NCBI GenBank assembly: GCA_013152315.1
Contig: JAADGP010000035.1
Location: 1-46,418 of the forward strand
Reading direction: 5' to 3'
DNA from: FCB group bacterium
GTDB lineage: Bacteria; Fidelibacterota; Marinisomatia; Marinisomatales; JAADGP01
Length of the DNA stretch: 46,418 nt
Part shown: one piece after another, positions 9,495-17,995 of the stretch
How the letters are laid out: every line of letters starts with the position of its first letter
How positions within the stretch are numbered: position 1 is the first letter of the stretch
The notes under the pieces: generated by a model
What the model was told of the DNA's origin: nothing
Databases searched by the model: none
What the model saw: the letters and a program-made list of their open reading frames with translations, nothing else
Made by a program: the position numbers and the translations under genes

Positions 9495-10148
9495 TTACGA
9501 CAAATTTAATCGTCTTTGTACCGTAAGTAAAAAAGGGTTATGACGAATTTCCGATTCCATCGACGTCTCCGGGCCATGACCGGAGTAAATGGTGTAATGA
9601 CGAGGAATGACGGTTATCATTTTCTGCAGTGATTTTTCCAGGGTTTGCCAATCCCCGCCCGGGAGATCGGTCCTTCCGACGGAGCCGCGAAACAGGGTAT
9701 CCCCGACGAATACATGTTCATCGATAATAAAGCACGTTCCACCGGGCGTGTGCCCGGGAGTATGCAGTAATCCAACCCGGAAATTTTCAATTTCCAGGTC
9801 TTCCTGATCCCGGAACCAATAATCCACTTCCGGAGGCGCGCCCGGCACCAAACCGAACATACGGCAGGAATCAACATAGGTATTCAAAATCATTGCTTCT
9901 TCCCGATGTAAATAAAAGGGAATGGAAAAATGTTCGCGCAGGGGCTGGACGGCGCCGATATGATCCATGTGGGCGTGGGTATTCATGATGGCGACCGGCC
10001 GAAGCTCCAGTTTTTTAACCCAATTAATTAATTCATCGGCATCGTCGCCGGGATCGATAAAAAGCGCCTCCGGCGATCCCTCCCGCCACAGGAGGTAACA
10101 ATTTTCCTGGAATGGTCCGGTGACGATGGTTTGTATATTAAGACTCAA
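9495..10148 (-). CDS. Metallo-beta-lactamase-fold hydrolase (glyoxalase II-like)
   Basis: A 217-residue soluble MBL-fold enzyme. The metal-binding motif THAHMDH is at residues 57-63. The other ligands are visible in HTPGHTPGG (His), FVGDTLF (Asp) and YSGHGPET (His), a complete dinuclear zinc site. It belongs to the hydroxyacylglutathione hydrolase/YcbL-like group, but without the C-terminal domain of true glyoxalase II, so the substrate is unknown. The start is a TTG overlapping the GAPDH stop (TTGA), which implies translational coupling with the upstream type II GAPDH. A role in aldehyde or methylglyoxal handling is therefore conceivable but unproven. Confidence 0.88.
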   Translation of the reverse strand: MSLNIQTIVTGPFQENCYLLWREGSPEALFIDPGDDADELINWVKKLELRPVAIMNTHAHMDHIGAVQPLREHFSIPFYLHREEAMILNTYVDSCRMFGLVPGAPPEVDYWFRDQEDLEIENFRVGLLHTPGHTPGGTCFIIDEHVFVGDTLFRGSVGRTDLPGGDWQTLEKSLQKMITVIPRHYTIYSGHGPETSMESEIRHNPFLLTVQRRLNLS

Positions 10149-11209
10149 ATGTAGGCAAAGAATAGATCAGAAAGACATTGGATTTTATCCTCGTAGGAAT
10201 GAGGATACAGTAACCATTCGGTGGCGGAAATACTGCTTAAAATTGAGTTTCCGTCCTGGGGCGTGAAACAAAACCCGGTCACTTCGTGTTCATCCTTAAC
10301 ATTGATTGTTTGTTCAACGATGACGGTCTGGTTCAGAATGCGACCGAAATGACCCTGGTCCCGACCGAAAGAGAAAACGGTGCTGGTCATGTCTTTCGCC
10401 GTCAGGGCAACCAGCGGATTCGCCTGGAGTTGGTCCATGACTTTATTTACATTGGTAGGTTCTTTCACGACCAAACTAAACCACAGGACATGCATGTACT
10501 GGCTGTTAACCTTTAAAGCGGATGAAAAAAGATTGGGCTCAAGATTAACGGTACGGAACAGGTTGACGGCATCTTCGGCATGATGTGAACCAAATTTCGT
10601 CGATTGGTGCACCCCGACCTGGGGCGCCGGGATAAACCCGCCCGGTTGACTGATATCGTTTGCCCGCCGGATGCACACAAAGCGTCCTTCAATCAAATTA
10701 TCAGGACCGTCGCTAAAAGCTATGGTCTTCGTGATACATGACAGGTTATGCGTATTGCACGATACAATCTGGATGAATTGATCTCCCTGTTGCAGTGCTT
10801 CATCATTTATGCCCCGGGCATATTTTTTCCCGAACCCATCTTCACTTCCCTGGGCTAAAAAGCCATTTACCGAATCGCTATATTTGCGGTAATACTGTTC
10901 CTTGTTTTTGTGTCCGATTCCCCGGGGTGTACAGTCGATCACTACCGAAGCGCGGTGAATCGCCTGGTCGGACTCAAAGTCGGGATCCATTCCCAGGGCC
11001 CGAAAGCCCTCCATTTTATTTTCATCAACCACCAACCGGGCGCCCCGGGCAATCAAACTCATGACTTTGGAGCGGTCACGTTTCAACGGGGAATTCTTAT
11101 GGAAAGTTATTTCATCGATCCCCAACTGTTCCCGGTAATCACACAATAAGCCGATTAATGGCTCACCAATCGTACCGGTACCAACAATATGTACAATCCT
11201 TCGCTGCAT
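10145..11209 (-). CDS. Type II (archaeal-type) glyceraldehyde-3-phosphate dehydrogenase-like protein
   Basis: A 354-residue protein matching the archaeal GAPDH family rather than the usual bacterial GapA. The Rossmann motif VGTGTIGE is at residues 9-16, and VVIDCTPRGIGHKNKEQYY matches the archaeal VVD-P-KKIG-KN segment. The catalytic motif is VSCNTHNLS, with Cys151 where archaeal enzymes have SCNTTGL. GSHHAEDAV (H209-H210) matches archaeal SHHGPD, and FGRDQGHFGR plus the following VEQTINV match the C-terminal region. Activity with GAP is inferred. The THN in place of TTG after the Cys may shift substrate. It follows ccmD and is coupled to the MBL hydrolase. No GapA is in the window. Confidence 0.8.
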   Translation of the reverse strand: MQRRIVHIVGTGTIGEPLIGLLCDYREQLGIDEITFHKNSPLKRDRSKVMSLIARGARLVVDENKMEGFRALGMDPDFESDQAIHRASVVIDCTPRGIGHKNKEQYYRKYSDSVNGFLAQGSEDGFGKKYARGINDEALQQGDQFIQIVSCNTHNLSCITKTIAFSDGPDNLIEGRFVCIRRANDISQPGGFIPAPQVGVHQSTKFGSHHAEDAVNLFRTVNLEPNLFSSALKVNSQYMHVLWFSLVVKEPTNVNKVMDQLQANPLVALTAKDMTSTVFSFGRDQGHFGRILNQTVIVEQTINVKDEHEVTGFCFTPQDGNSILSSISATEWLLYPHSYEDKIQCLSDLFFAYI

Positions 11210-11214
11210 TCAAT

Positions 11215-11352
11215 CTATTCCTTCGGGCTGATGTTTGATCTTCGCCGGATAATGCGACCCTCTTGTCTCAACTGATAAACAAACCAACCCAAAATAGTAA
11301 GGAACACCAGGGAGACGGCCGTCACGAAATAACTGAGGAAATTATAAACCAT
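11215..11352 (-). CDS. ccmD: CcmD-like small membrane protein
   Basis: Absent from the ORF track (45 residues). I translated it by hand: MVYNFLSYFVTAVSLVFLT begins a single membrane helix (about 5-26), followed by a basic cytoplasmic tail with RIIRRRS. It overlaps the end of ccmC by 11 bases and lies in the canonical ccmABCD order. CcmD helps release holo-CcmE from CcmC and the CcmAB transporter. CcmD proteins are short and poorly conserved, so the call rests on position, overlap, size and topology. Confidence 0.8.
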   Translation of the reverse strand: MVYNFLSYFVTAVSLVFLTILGWFVYQLRQEGRIIRRRSNISPKE

Positions 11353-12013
11353 TTTCAGCCTCCTCATGCTTGAGTTTCAGAATATGGATCCGGAAACGCA
11401 ACATAATTATGTATAATAACGTAAAGGTGATTAACGAATAGAAGAAGGGAATTAAAATACGATGTGGCTGGGCCACCATTTCGATTTGCGGGTGCGATTG
11501 GATCTCCGGGGACCAGAATTTTACCGATAGAAAAATAATCGGCACATCCACGAAAGCCACGATACCAATGATCGCCGCGTAGCGGGCGACTCTTTCCGGA
11601 TGGCCGCCGAATTCCCGTAACATGAAATACCCGATGTAAACCAAAAACAAAATCAGGGTAGTGGTCAACCGCGGTTCCCAGATCCACGGTTTGCCCCAGA
11701 TCGGTTTCGCCCAGATCGGACCGGTAATCAGGACCAGAGTCGTATACATTGTGCCCAGTTCGGCGGCGGCCAGGCCGACGCGATCCCAGTAATAGTCCTT
11801 TTTGATCAAAAATAAAATCCCGGCAACCATCACTACAAAGTAGGACAGAAAGGCTGTCCAGGCTACCGGCACGTGTACGTAAAATATTTTTTGTGCCCAG
11901 TGTTGGTCCGGCACCATGGGGGTGTAAGTAACAACCACCCACATGTCTATTGCCAACATTAACAGAACCAACCCCAGCCACACACTATTTTTCTTATCGG
12001 CAAAAAAGCGCAT
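11342..12013 (-). CDS. ccmC: Haem exporter/ligase protein CcmC
   Basis: A 223-residue, six-helix inner-membrane protein of the haem handling family, which loads haem onto CcmE. The tryptophan-rich periplasmic segment reads WGKPWIWEPRLTT. Most CcmC proteins, as I recall, have WD at this point (WxWDxRLT), so the acidic residue here is Glu rather than Asp. Conserved His residues are in FYVHVPVAW and near the C-terminal QPHRIL. It overlaps ccmB by one base (TAATG) and ccmD by 11 bases. Confidence 0.93.
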   Translation of the reverse strand: MRFFADKKNSVWLGLVLLMLAIDMWVVVTYTPMVPDQHWAQKIFYVHVPVAWTAFLSYFVVMVAGILFLIKKDYYWDRVGLAAAELGTMYTTLVLITGPIWAKPIWGKPWIWEPRLTTTLILFLVYIGYFMLREFGGHPERVARYAAIIGIVAFVDVPIIFLSVKFWSPEIQSHPQIEMVAQPHRILIPFFYSLITFTLLYIIMLRFRIHILKLKHEEAENGL

Positions 12014-12675
12014 TATTCCTCCGTGATATGATCAAAAATGGTGTAGCCGACAATGGCAAATATTACTATGAAAGTCCCCATAATAAGAACCCATATTTGC
12101 CATTGCCAAAAAGGTGACCGATTAACCAACCCGACGGTTGCCTTGGTGGCGGCTATGATAATCGGGGATACCAGAGGGAAAAGTAGAATGGGCAATAATA
12201 CTTCGCTCATTTTCGCTCGCATGGCTAACCCCGAAACCAAACTGCCGATTACCATAATGCCCAAATTCCCCATTAAGAGCAACAGCAGCCCCTGGTAAAC
12301 ATTGAGCACCAGGTTTAACTGCAAAAACAGCAAAAAAGGAGGGACAATTAACAGTTCGGTTATAAATAGAAAAACAACACCGCTTACCCATTTCGCAAGA
12401 AATATCAGCCCTCGATCCACCGGCGCCGAAACCATCAGGCTAAAGGCGTCAAAATCCTTTTCATAAGCATACATGCGGTGCAATCCCAGAACGGCAATGA
12501 AGAGGATCATTATCCAAAACAATCCCGGGGCAAATGTTTTAAAAATAATGGGGGAAACATTAAAGGCAAACGCGAAGGTCAAAATCACCGTAAGCCCGAA
12601 GGCCAGCATGGATACGCTGATTTCCTTTGACCGCAGCTCGATCTGCATTTCCTTTTTCAGAAGGGTCCAAAACAT
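12013..12675 (-). CDS. ccmB: CcmB, permease subunit of the haem/CcmE ABC transporter
   Basis: A 220-residue, six-helix membrane protein. The N-terminal LLKKEMQIELRSKE and the following LTVILTFAFAF segment are family features, as is GLHRMYAYEKD. With CcmA it forms the ABC complex that uses ATP to release haem-loaded CcmE from CcmC. Length equals the family norm. It begins 2 bases after ccmA ends and overlaps ccmC by one base. Confidence 0.93.
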   Translation of the reverse strand: MFWTLLKKEMQIELRSKEISVSMLAFGLTVILTFAFAFNVSPIIFKTFAPGLFWIMILFIAVLGLHRMYAYEKDFDAFSLMVSAPVDRGLIFLAKWVSGVVFLFITELLIVPPFLLFLQLNLVLNVYQGLLLLLMGNLGIMVIGSLVSGLAMRAKMSEVLLPILLFPLVSPIIIAATKATVGLVNRSPFWQWQIWVLIMGTFIVIFAIVGYTIFDHITEE

Positions 12676-12677
12676 GA

Positions 12678-13385
12678 TTAGGTCATTATCTCGGCATACT
12701 TATTTCTGATAGGCAGATTTTCACCCGCTTCGACCTTACCGTCAAACACAATATCTCCTTTTGCCAACAATACAATCCGGGTGCAAAAATTCAACGCCCA
12801 CTCCAGGTCGTGAATTACCAGTAAAAGAGTCTTTCGTTCCTGTTTCCATTTTTTTATCACCGTTTCGGCCAGATGCCGACCCTGAATATCCAATCCCGAA
12901 AACGGTTCGTCAAATAACAATAATGACCAGGGGATAAGAAATGCCAACGATAACTTTAAGCGCTGCAGCATTCCCTGTGAATAAACCTTGATCGCATCAT
13001 CCTGTTGGGTTATGAGTCCCACCTCACGTAGTGTGGATCTGATTTGTTTTTCAGAAACCGGCAGACCGTACAACGTCAGCGCCAGGGCCAGGTTTTCCAC
13101 GGCGGATAACGGTGGATACAACCCCACGGCATGGCCAAGATACAACGTATCTTTTCGGCCTTTAATGTTTCCGCTTTCAACGCTGTTGCCCAACACACGA
13201 ATGTTGCCGCCGTCGGATGAACTCAGACCGGCGATTATTCGCAGTAAAGTGGATTTACCAACGCCGTTTTTTCCCAACAAGCCGACAATTTCCCCTTCCC
13301 GGATGGTGAAAGAGATTTCCCTCAATATCGGACGGTGATAAAAAGATTTTCGAAGATTGGTAACTTTTAATAATGAGTCTGACAT
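12678..13385 (-). CDS. ccmA: CcmA, ATPase subunit of the haem/CcmE ABC transporter
   Basis: A 235-residue ABC ATPase. Walker A GKNGVGKST is at residues 38-46, the signature region YSQGMLQRLKLSLAF replaces the usual LSGGQ with SQGMLQR as common in CcmA, and Walker B plus D-loop is LLLFDEPFSGLD. The downstream His switch is in LLVIHD. It is followed immediately by ccmB. The gap upstream to the ccmI-like gene (179 bases) is the only sizeable break inside the ccm cluster. It shows no clear promoter. Confidence 0.93.
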   Translation of the reverse strand: MSDSLLKVTNLRKSFYHRPILREISFTIREGEIVGLLGKNGVGKSTLLRIIAGLSSSDGGNIRVLGNSVESGNIKGRKDTLYLGHAVGLYPPLSAVENLALALTLYGLPVSEKQIRSTLREVGLITQQDDAIKVYSQGMLQRLKLSLAFLIPWSLLLFDEPFSGLDIQGRHLAETVIKKWKQERKTLLLVIHDLEWALNFCTRIVLLAKGDIVFDGKVEAGENLPIRNKYAEIMT

Positions 13386-13564
13386 TTCAGATGATTAGCG
13401 CGTGGGCTGATTCGTCTCTTCAGTAGCCTTTGTTATTTCGCATAAAACCCGGAGCATGTCTGGCGGGCTTTTGACACTGCAACACGGTTATTTCCGGACC
13501 GGATGGTTAAATTTCCTGTTATGTTCAACGCTGTTTTACAAAGAACGAATAGTTGGAAATCGCA

Positions 13565-13849
13565 TTATTTCTTCCGGGAATAAGATTTTATCTTTTCGAT
13601 CACTTTTGCCACTTCCCGCTTCAGTTCGTTTCGTGTCAATAAGTAATCATCCTGGCTCAGATTACCGATTTCGTAATCCATTTCCAACTCTTTTATCTGG
13701 CGATATATTATCCGTTTTTTAAGCTTCAACAGTTCCAATTCATCGCTTTCGGCCGGGAAGCTCACAGATCGCTTGAAAAGCGGTTGAATAACAAATCCCA
13801 CGGAACCGACAAACATCAGGAAAATAAGGAGTAGACTCACTAAATCCAT
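13565..13849 (-). CDS. Short CcmI-like membrane protein with coiled-coil tail
   Basis: A 94-residue protein starting at an ATG that overlaps the ccmF stop (TAATG). The track's longer version (13927) would overlap ccmF heavily and is unlikely. One N-terminal membrane helix (about 3-23) is followed by a charged helical region. Its segment IYRQIKELEMDYEIGNLSQ resembles the first cytoplasmic helix region of CcmI/CycH (the motif in which a dipeptide repeat of L-x-E-L-E precedes G-x-L-s-x-x-x-Y). The TPR domain of full CcmI is missing and there is no CxxC, so it is not CcmH or CcmG. It could help CcmF recruit apocytochrome; this is inference. Confidence 0.6.
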   Translation of the reverse strand: MDLVSLLLIFLMFVGSVGFVIQPLFKRSVSFPAESDELELLKLKKRIIYRQIKELEMDYEIGNLSQDDYLLTRNELKREVAKVIEKIKSYSRKK

Positions 13850-15813
13850 TATATCGTCCTCCTGCTCGGCCAGAGCGAAACCAGGGCTCCGAAAACCAAA
13901 ACATACCCACCTAACCACACCCACCAAACCAGCGGATTAATCATTATTTTAAAGTAGGCGGTATTTTTTTCAACCTCGATTCCGGTAAATACCGAATAAA
14001 TGTCCCTGATGATTCCTTCGTAAATATCAAGTTCACTGTGCGGTTGCCGACGATCAGGATCGGGATTACGGAAAAAATACACTCGTTTTTCCGGATGCAG
14101 GTTGGTTATGAACTTACCATGGGTGTCCGAAACGCGTAAATCGGCAATCCAGGCATAGTGATTCAGGCGTTCCTCTTCCCGCAGATTTTTCAGTTGAAAA
14201 TTGTATTCGCCAACGTGTTCGGATTCTCCGGGTTTCAGGCTGAATTCTTTTTCCTGGTTAAAAGCGGCCCCCACAAATCCGACAAACATAAATACGATCC
14301 CAAGATGGACAATATAACCGCCGTAACGACTACGGTTTTTCCGAATCATTCGCCATAACGCCTGGGCCGGGTTTTCTCCGAACCGCCGGCGACGGGCGTT
14401 AATCCCGCGATAAAACTCCAACAGAATGGCCACAAGCACGAATACGATCAAAGTCATGGAAACCAAGACGTAACCCGTGAATCCCAAATAGAAAAAGATA
14501 ATCAGGCCGATCAAAGCGGCAACAATGGGAATGGTGAAATTTTTGATAAAGCCCTGTTTGGAAGTTCGTCTCCAGGCCAATAGCGGACCGACTCCGGTTA
14601 AGAACAACAATAATAAGCCGATGGGAACATTCACCTGGTTAAAAAAGGGTGGCCCCACCGTAATCTTCGTGCCGCGAACAGCTTCCGAGATAATCGGGAA
14701 TATCGTTCCCCAAAAAACGGCGAAACAAATCACAATAAAGACGACATTATTGAATAGAAAACCGCTCTCCCGCGATGTAAACGACTCCAGTCTTTTCCGG
14801 CTTTTTAATACCGGCAAACGCCAAATAATTAAGGCCGTGGAAACCACGAGAATCAGGATGACAAAATCAATAAACATCGGACCCAACGGCGATTCCGCGA
14901 AGGAATGCACGGAAGACAAAACACCACTACGCGTCAGAAATGTGCCAAATACCGATAACGCAAACGTGAGGATAATCAGCACCATATTCCACACCCGCAA
15001 CATGTTTTTCTTTTCCTGAATCATGATCGAGTGAATGAAAGCGGTTGCTGTTAACCAGGGCATAAAAGAGGCATTCTCAACCGGATCCCAGGCCCAATAA
15101 CCACCCCAGCCAAGTTCCTGGTAAGCCCACCAGCCACCTAAAATAATTCCGATACTTAAAAACAACCAGGTCACCAGGGACCAGCGACGAATGGACCGGA
15201 TCCACAATGGGTTGGTTTCCTTGGTTATAAGGGCGGCGATGGCGAAAGCAAAGGGAATTGAAAATCCGACAAAGCCCAAATAAAGGGTGGGCGGATGAAG
15301 CGCCATGGTTACATTTTGCAACAACGGGTTTAGCCCGTTCCCGTTAGCCACAACAAAATTGGCACTTGTCGGTTCAAAAGGATTGGTAATAAAATTAATC
15401 AATATGTAGAAAAATAATTGCACTGACGTCAATACAATTAATATCCATGGCATCAGTTGTCGATGTCGATTCCGGTACAGGAAAATCACTATAATGGTGT
15501 AAACCGCAAGGATACATAACCAAAACAGCAAGGAACCGGCCTGCCCTGCCCACAGGGCGGAAAATTTGTATAACCAGGGCGTTTCCAGACTGGTATAATG
15601 GGCCACGTAATCCACGTTAAAATTGCTGCGAAGGAGTTCGTTGATCAGCACTAGCGTTGCGATTATGGCAAGCACGGAAACGCCTAACGCCGAACGTTGC
15701 CCCGTCAAATACAAACGATAATCATTGGTACGGAGATAAAAGGCCAGGATAAGAATGGTCAGGATGGAAAATCCCAACCCCAGACTCAAAGCAACGCTAC
15801 CAACAACAGGCAT
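13849..15813 (-). CDS. ccmF: CcmF, cytochrome c haem lyase subunit
   Basis: A 654-residue polytopic membrane protein of the CcmF/NrfE family that transfers haem from CcmE to apocytochrome c. The WWD haem-handling motif GWGGYWAWDPVENASFMPW is intact, as is the following FLTRSGVLSSVHSFAESPLGP. The C-terminal part has further helices plus a periplasmic domain with KPGESEHVGEY. It begins exactly at the ccmE stop (TAATG) and ends on the ccmI-like start, so the three genes are translationally coupled. Confidence 0.95.
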   Translation of the reverse strand: MPVVGSVALSLGLGFSILTILILAFYLRTNDYRLYLTGQRSALGVSVLAIIATLVLINELLRSNFNVDYVAHYTSLETPWLYKFSALWAGQAGSLLFWLCILAVYTIIVIFLYRNRHRQLMPWILIVLTSVQLFFYILINFITNPFEPTSANFVVANGNGLNPLLQNVTMALHPPTLYLGFVGFSIPFAFAIAALITKETNPLWIRSIRRWSLVTWLFLSIGIILGGWWAYQELGWGGYWAWDPVENASFMPWLTATAFIHSIMIQEKKNMLRVWNMVLIILTFALSVFGTFLTRSGVLSSVHSFAESPLGPMFIDFVILILVVSTALIIWRLPVLKSRKRLESFTSRESGFLFNNVVFIVICFAVFWGTIFPIISEAVRGTKITVGPPFFNQVNVPIGLLLLFLTGVGPLLAWRRTSKQGFIKNFTIPIVAALIGLIIFFYLGFTGYVLVSMTLIVFVLVAILLEFYRGINARRRRFGENPAQALWRMIRKNRSRYGGYIVHLGIVFMFVGFVGAAFNQEKEFSLKPGESEHVGEYNFQLKNLREEERLNHYAWIADLRVSDTHGKFITNLHPEKRVYFFRNPDPDRRQPHSELDIYEGIIRDIYSVFTGIEVEKNTAYFKIMINPLVWWVWLGGYVLVFGALVSLWPSRRTI

Positions 15814-16244
15814 TACAATTCACCTGATTGGGAATTATTTTCCTCCCGGAGATCGCCTTCATAGCGTGAGGCACACTTGGTTTGAAGCTGATCCGCGATG
15901 AAAATTCCGTCCTCATATCGGCCTTCCAATATTACTTCCACACCATCTTTAAATAAATCCGGCCTGGTTCCGTAATAACGAACGGGCAGGGTTTCCCCAC
16001 CTTGTTCCAGCAGAAAGGTCACATCCAGTAAATCCGAATCGGAAATTACGATTGATCCGTCTTTCACAATGCCACCCAATTTCACCCGCGAAGTTTGATT
16101 CTGATCTTTCAATTCCTCGATGGACAGGTACCGAACCAATGTTGGGTTATCCGCAGACGAACTCACGGAAACCCAGTAAATCCAAAAAACGACGACAGCC
16201 ACAACGCCAATAATGGCAAATAGAAATTTATTCTTGGAAGCCAT
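15813..16244 (-). CDS. ccmE: CcmE haem chaperone, CxxxY variant
   Basis: A 143-residue periplasmic haem chaperone anchored by one N-terminal helix (about 6-25), followed by the OB-fold domain (RVKLGGIVKDGSI, DVTFLLEQ, VRYYGTRPDLFKDGVEVILEG). In classical CcmE the haem is bound by His in K-H-x-x-x-Y. Here the aligned segment is KCASRY, with Cys124 and Tyr128, the CxxxY form known from archaea and some bacteria. I checked the codon directly (TGT on the minus strand). It has a purine-rich ribosome binding site (GAAGGAAGGA) and is the first gene of the ccm run, about 88 bases downstream of the mutase gene. Confidence 0.93.
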   Translation of the reverse strand: MASKNKFLFAIIGVVAVVVFWIYWVSVSSSADNPTLVRYLSIEELKDQNQTSRVKLGGIVKDGSIVISDSDLLDVTFLLEQGGETLPVRYYGTRPDLFKDGVEVILEGRYEDGIFIADQLQTKCASRYEGDLREENNSQSGEL

Positions 16245-16290
16245 TTTCCATATCCTTCCTTCTTCAAATCCGGTTTAGGGTAAGGTTCAA

Positions 16291-16321
16291 TTTTACTACA
16301 AACTCTACTATTGTTTTACTA
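16291..16321. repeat. Three spaced copies of a TTTTACTA-like octamer upstream of ccmE
   Basis: ttttacta occurs at 16291 and 16314 and a degenerate copy ctctacta at 16303, so starts are 12 and 11 bases apart, close to one helix turn. They lie in the 87-base gap between the mutase gene and ccmE. They could be a protein-binding array or chance in AT-rich sequence. Confidence 0.25.
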
Positions 16322-16331
16322 TTAACACCCG

Positions 16332-17990
16332 CTATATTACCGTTGTTTCCTGCCACTCTCCGAATTCTGTTTTCATGGCGGCGACAATTTCGCCCAGAGT
16401 GGCATATGTTTTTGCCGCTTCAATTATCCGGGGCATTAGATTTTCACGTGTGGAACACGCTTTTTTAATCGCAACCAGCGCATCCTGAGTTTTTCGCTCA
16501 TCCCGTTCCTCCCGTATTTGCCGTATTAACCGCTGTTGTTTTTCTTCGACTTCATGTCCGATTTTTAATATGGGGATGTCAATTTTTTCATCCGCCTTGG
16601 TAAAGGCATTAACACCCACAACGATTCTCTGTTTTTTATCGACCAATTTTTGATATTGGGCCGCCGCTTTGGCGATTTCGTGTTGAAAAAAGCCCGCTTC
16701 GATCGCCGGGATGACACCACCCATGTTGTCGATTTGCTGAAAATACGCTTCCGCTTCGGACTCCATGCGATTGGTAAGTGATTCGATAAACCAGGAGCCT
16801 CCCAGCGGATCGATGGTATTGGCAACTCCGGTTTCGTAGGCAATTAGCTGTTGGGTACGCAAGGCGATTTCGGCCGCTTTTTCCGAAGGCAAGGCCAGGG
16901 TTTCATCCATGGAATTGGTATGCAGGGATTGGGTCCCTCCCAATACGGCAGCCAGGGCCTGAAAAGCCGTCCGGGAAATATTGTTTTCCGGCTGTTGGGC
17001 CGTAAGCGAACACCCGGCCGTTTGGGTATGAAAACGGAGTTTCCAGGAGCGAGGATCCTTGGCATGATATTTTTCTTTCATACGACGCGCCCATATTCTC
17101 CGGGCGGCCCTGAACTTAGCAATTTCCTCGAAAAAGTCGAGGTGGGAATTAAAGAAAAACGACAGCCGTGGCGCAAACGAATCCACGTCCAATCCGGCCT
17201 TGATACCATATTCCACGTACGTAAAACCGTCGGCTAAGGTAAAAGCCAACTCCTGGACGGCCGTTGATCCCGCTTCCCTGATGTGGTAACCACTGATCGA
17301 AATCGTGTTAAATTTCGGCATGTGGTCCATACAATAGGCCATCATATCCGTAATGATCCGCATCGACGGCTCCGGTGGGAATATCCATTCCTTTTGGGCA
17401 ATAAATTCCTTTAGAATATCATTTTGTAATGTCCCCCGCAATTTCTCCAGGGGAACCCCCTGTTTTTCCGCCACGGCGATATAAAAAGCCAACAAAACAA
17501 TAGCCGGACCGTTTATGGTTTGGGAAACGGATATTTCACCGAGATCAATTCCGTCAAACAGGATTTCCATGTCCTTGAGAGAAGCAACACTAACACCACA
17601 TTTGCCGACTTCCCCGAGCGAAAAAGGATGATCGGGGTCATACCCCATTAAGGTGGGCATATCATAGGCGACGGAAAGACCGGTCTGGCCCTGTTCCATC
17701 AAAAAATGATAGCGCCGATTCGTCTCTTCCGGAGTGCCGAACCCGGCAAACTGGCGCATGGTCCACAATTTGCCGCGATACATATTGGCATGTATGCCGC
17801 GGGTATAAGGATATTGCCCCGGGAATCCCAATTGTTCCAGATAATCATTCTCTCCCTGAGGAGGATAATATAACAGGTCCACCTCTTCGCAACTAACGGT
17901 GCGGAAATCGTAATCCCGAACCGGTTCCGAAGCAACTTCCTGCTTCCATTGAGCTTCTTTTTCTCTAAACAACTCCAGTTGTTTACTCAT
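16332..17990 (-). CDS. icmA: Acyl-CoA mutase large subunit, isobutyryl-CoA mutase-like
   Basis: A 552-residue TIM-barrel substrate-binding subunit of a B12-dependent acyl-CoA mutase, lacking the C-terminal cobalamin domain. A separate small subunit must therefore be encoded elsewhere. The start is the ATG at 17990, behind a strong GGGAGGA site. The track start at 18062 overlaps cstA. It would be annotated as methylmalonyl-CoA mutase, but Phe81 (RQFAGFG) and Gln199 (KEFIAQKEW) stand where methylmalonyl-CoA mutase has Tyr89 and Arg207. Gln189 aligns with Gln197 at the same offset of 8. The Phe/Gln pair is that of isobutyryl-CoA mutase. [11 protein letters not shown] retains the conserved His. 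Likely role: isobutyryl-CoA/butyryl-CoA interconversion in valine or butyrate metabolism. Confidence 0.8.
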   Translation of the reverse strand: MSKQLELFREKEAQWKQEVASEPVRDYDFRTVSCEEVDLLYYPPQGENDYLEQLGFPGQYPYTRGIHANMYRGKLWTMRQFAGFGTPEETNRRYHFLMEQGQTGLSVAYDMPTLMGYDPDHPFSLGEVGKCGVSVASLKDMEILFDGIDLGEISVSQTINGPAIVLLAFYIAVAEKQGVPLEKLRGTLQNDILKEFIAQKEWIFPPEPSMRIITDMMAYCMDHMPKFNTISISGYHIREAGSTAVQELAFTLADGFTYVEYGIKAGLDVDSFAPRLSFFFNSHLDFFEEIAKFRAARRIWARRMKEKYHAKDPRSWKLRFHTQTAGCSLTAQQPENNISRTAFQALAAVLGGTQSLHTNSMDETLALPSEKAAEIALRTQQLIAYETGVANTIDPLGGSWFIESLTNRMESEAEAYFQQIDNMGGVIPAIEAGFFQHEIAKAAAQYQKLVDKKQRIVVGVNAFTKADEKIDIPILKIGHEVEEKQQRLIRQIREERDERKTQDALVAIKKACSTRENLMPRIIEAAKTYATLGEIVAAMKTEFGEWQETTVI

Positions 17991-17995
17991 CGTAT

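Noticed and set aside
13386-13564. In-frame open stretch of about 43 codons after the ccmI-like stop codon
   Set aside because: It lacks a good start and any CcmI or CcmH motif; readthrough of the stop is not supported, and the gap otherwise shows only a weak hairpin.
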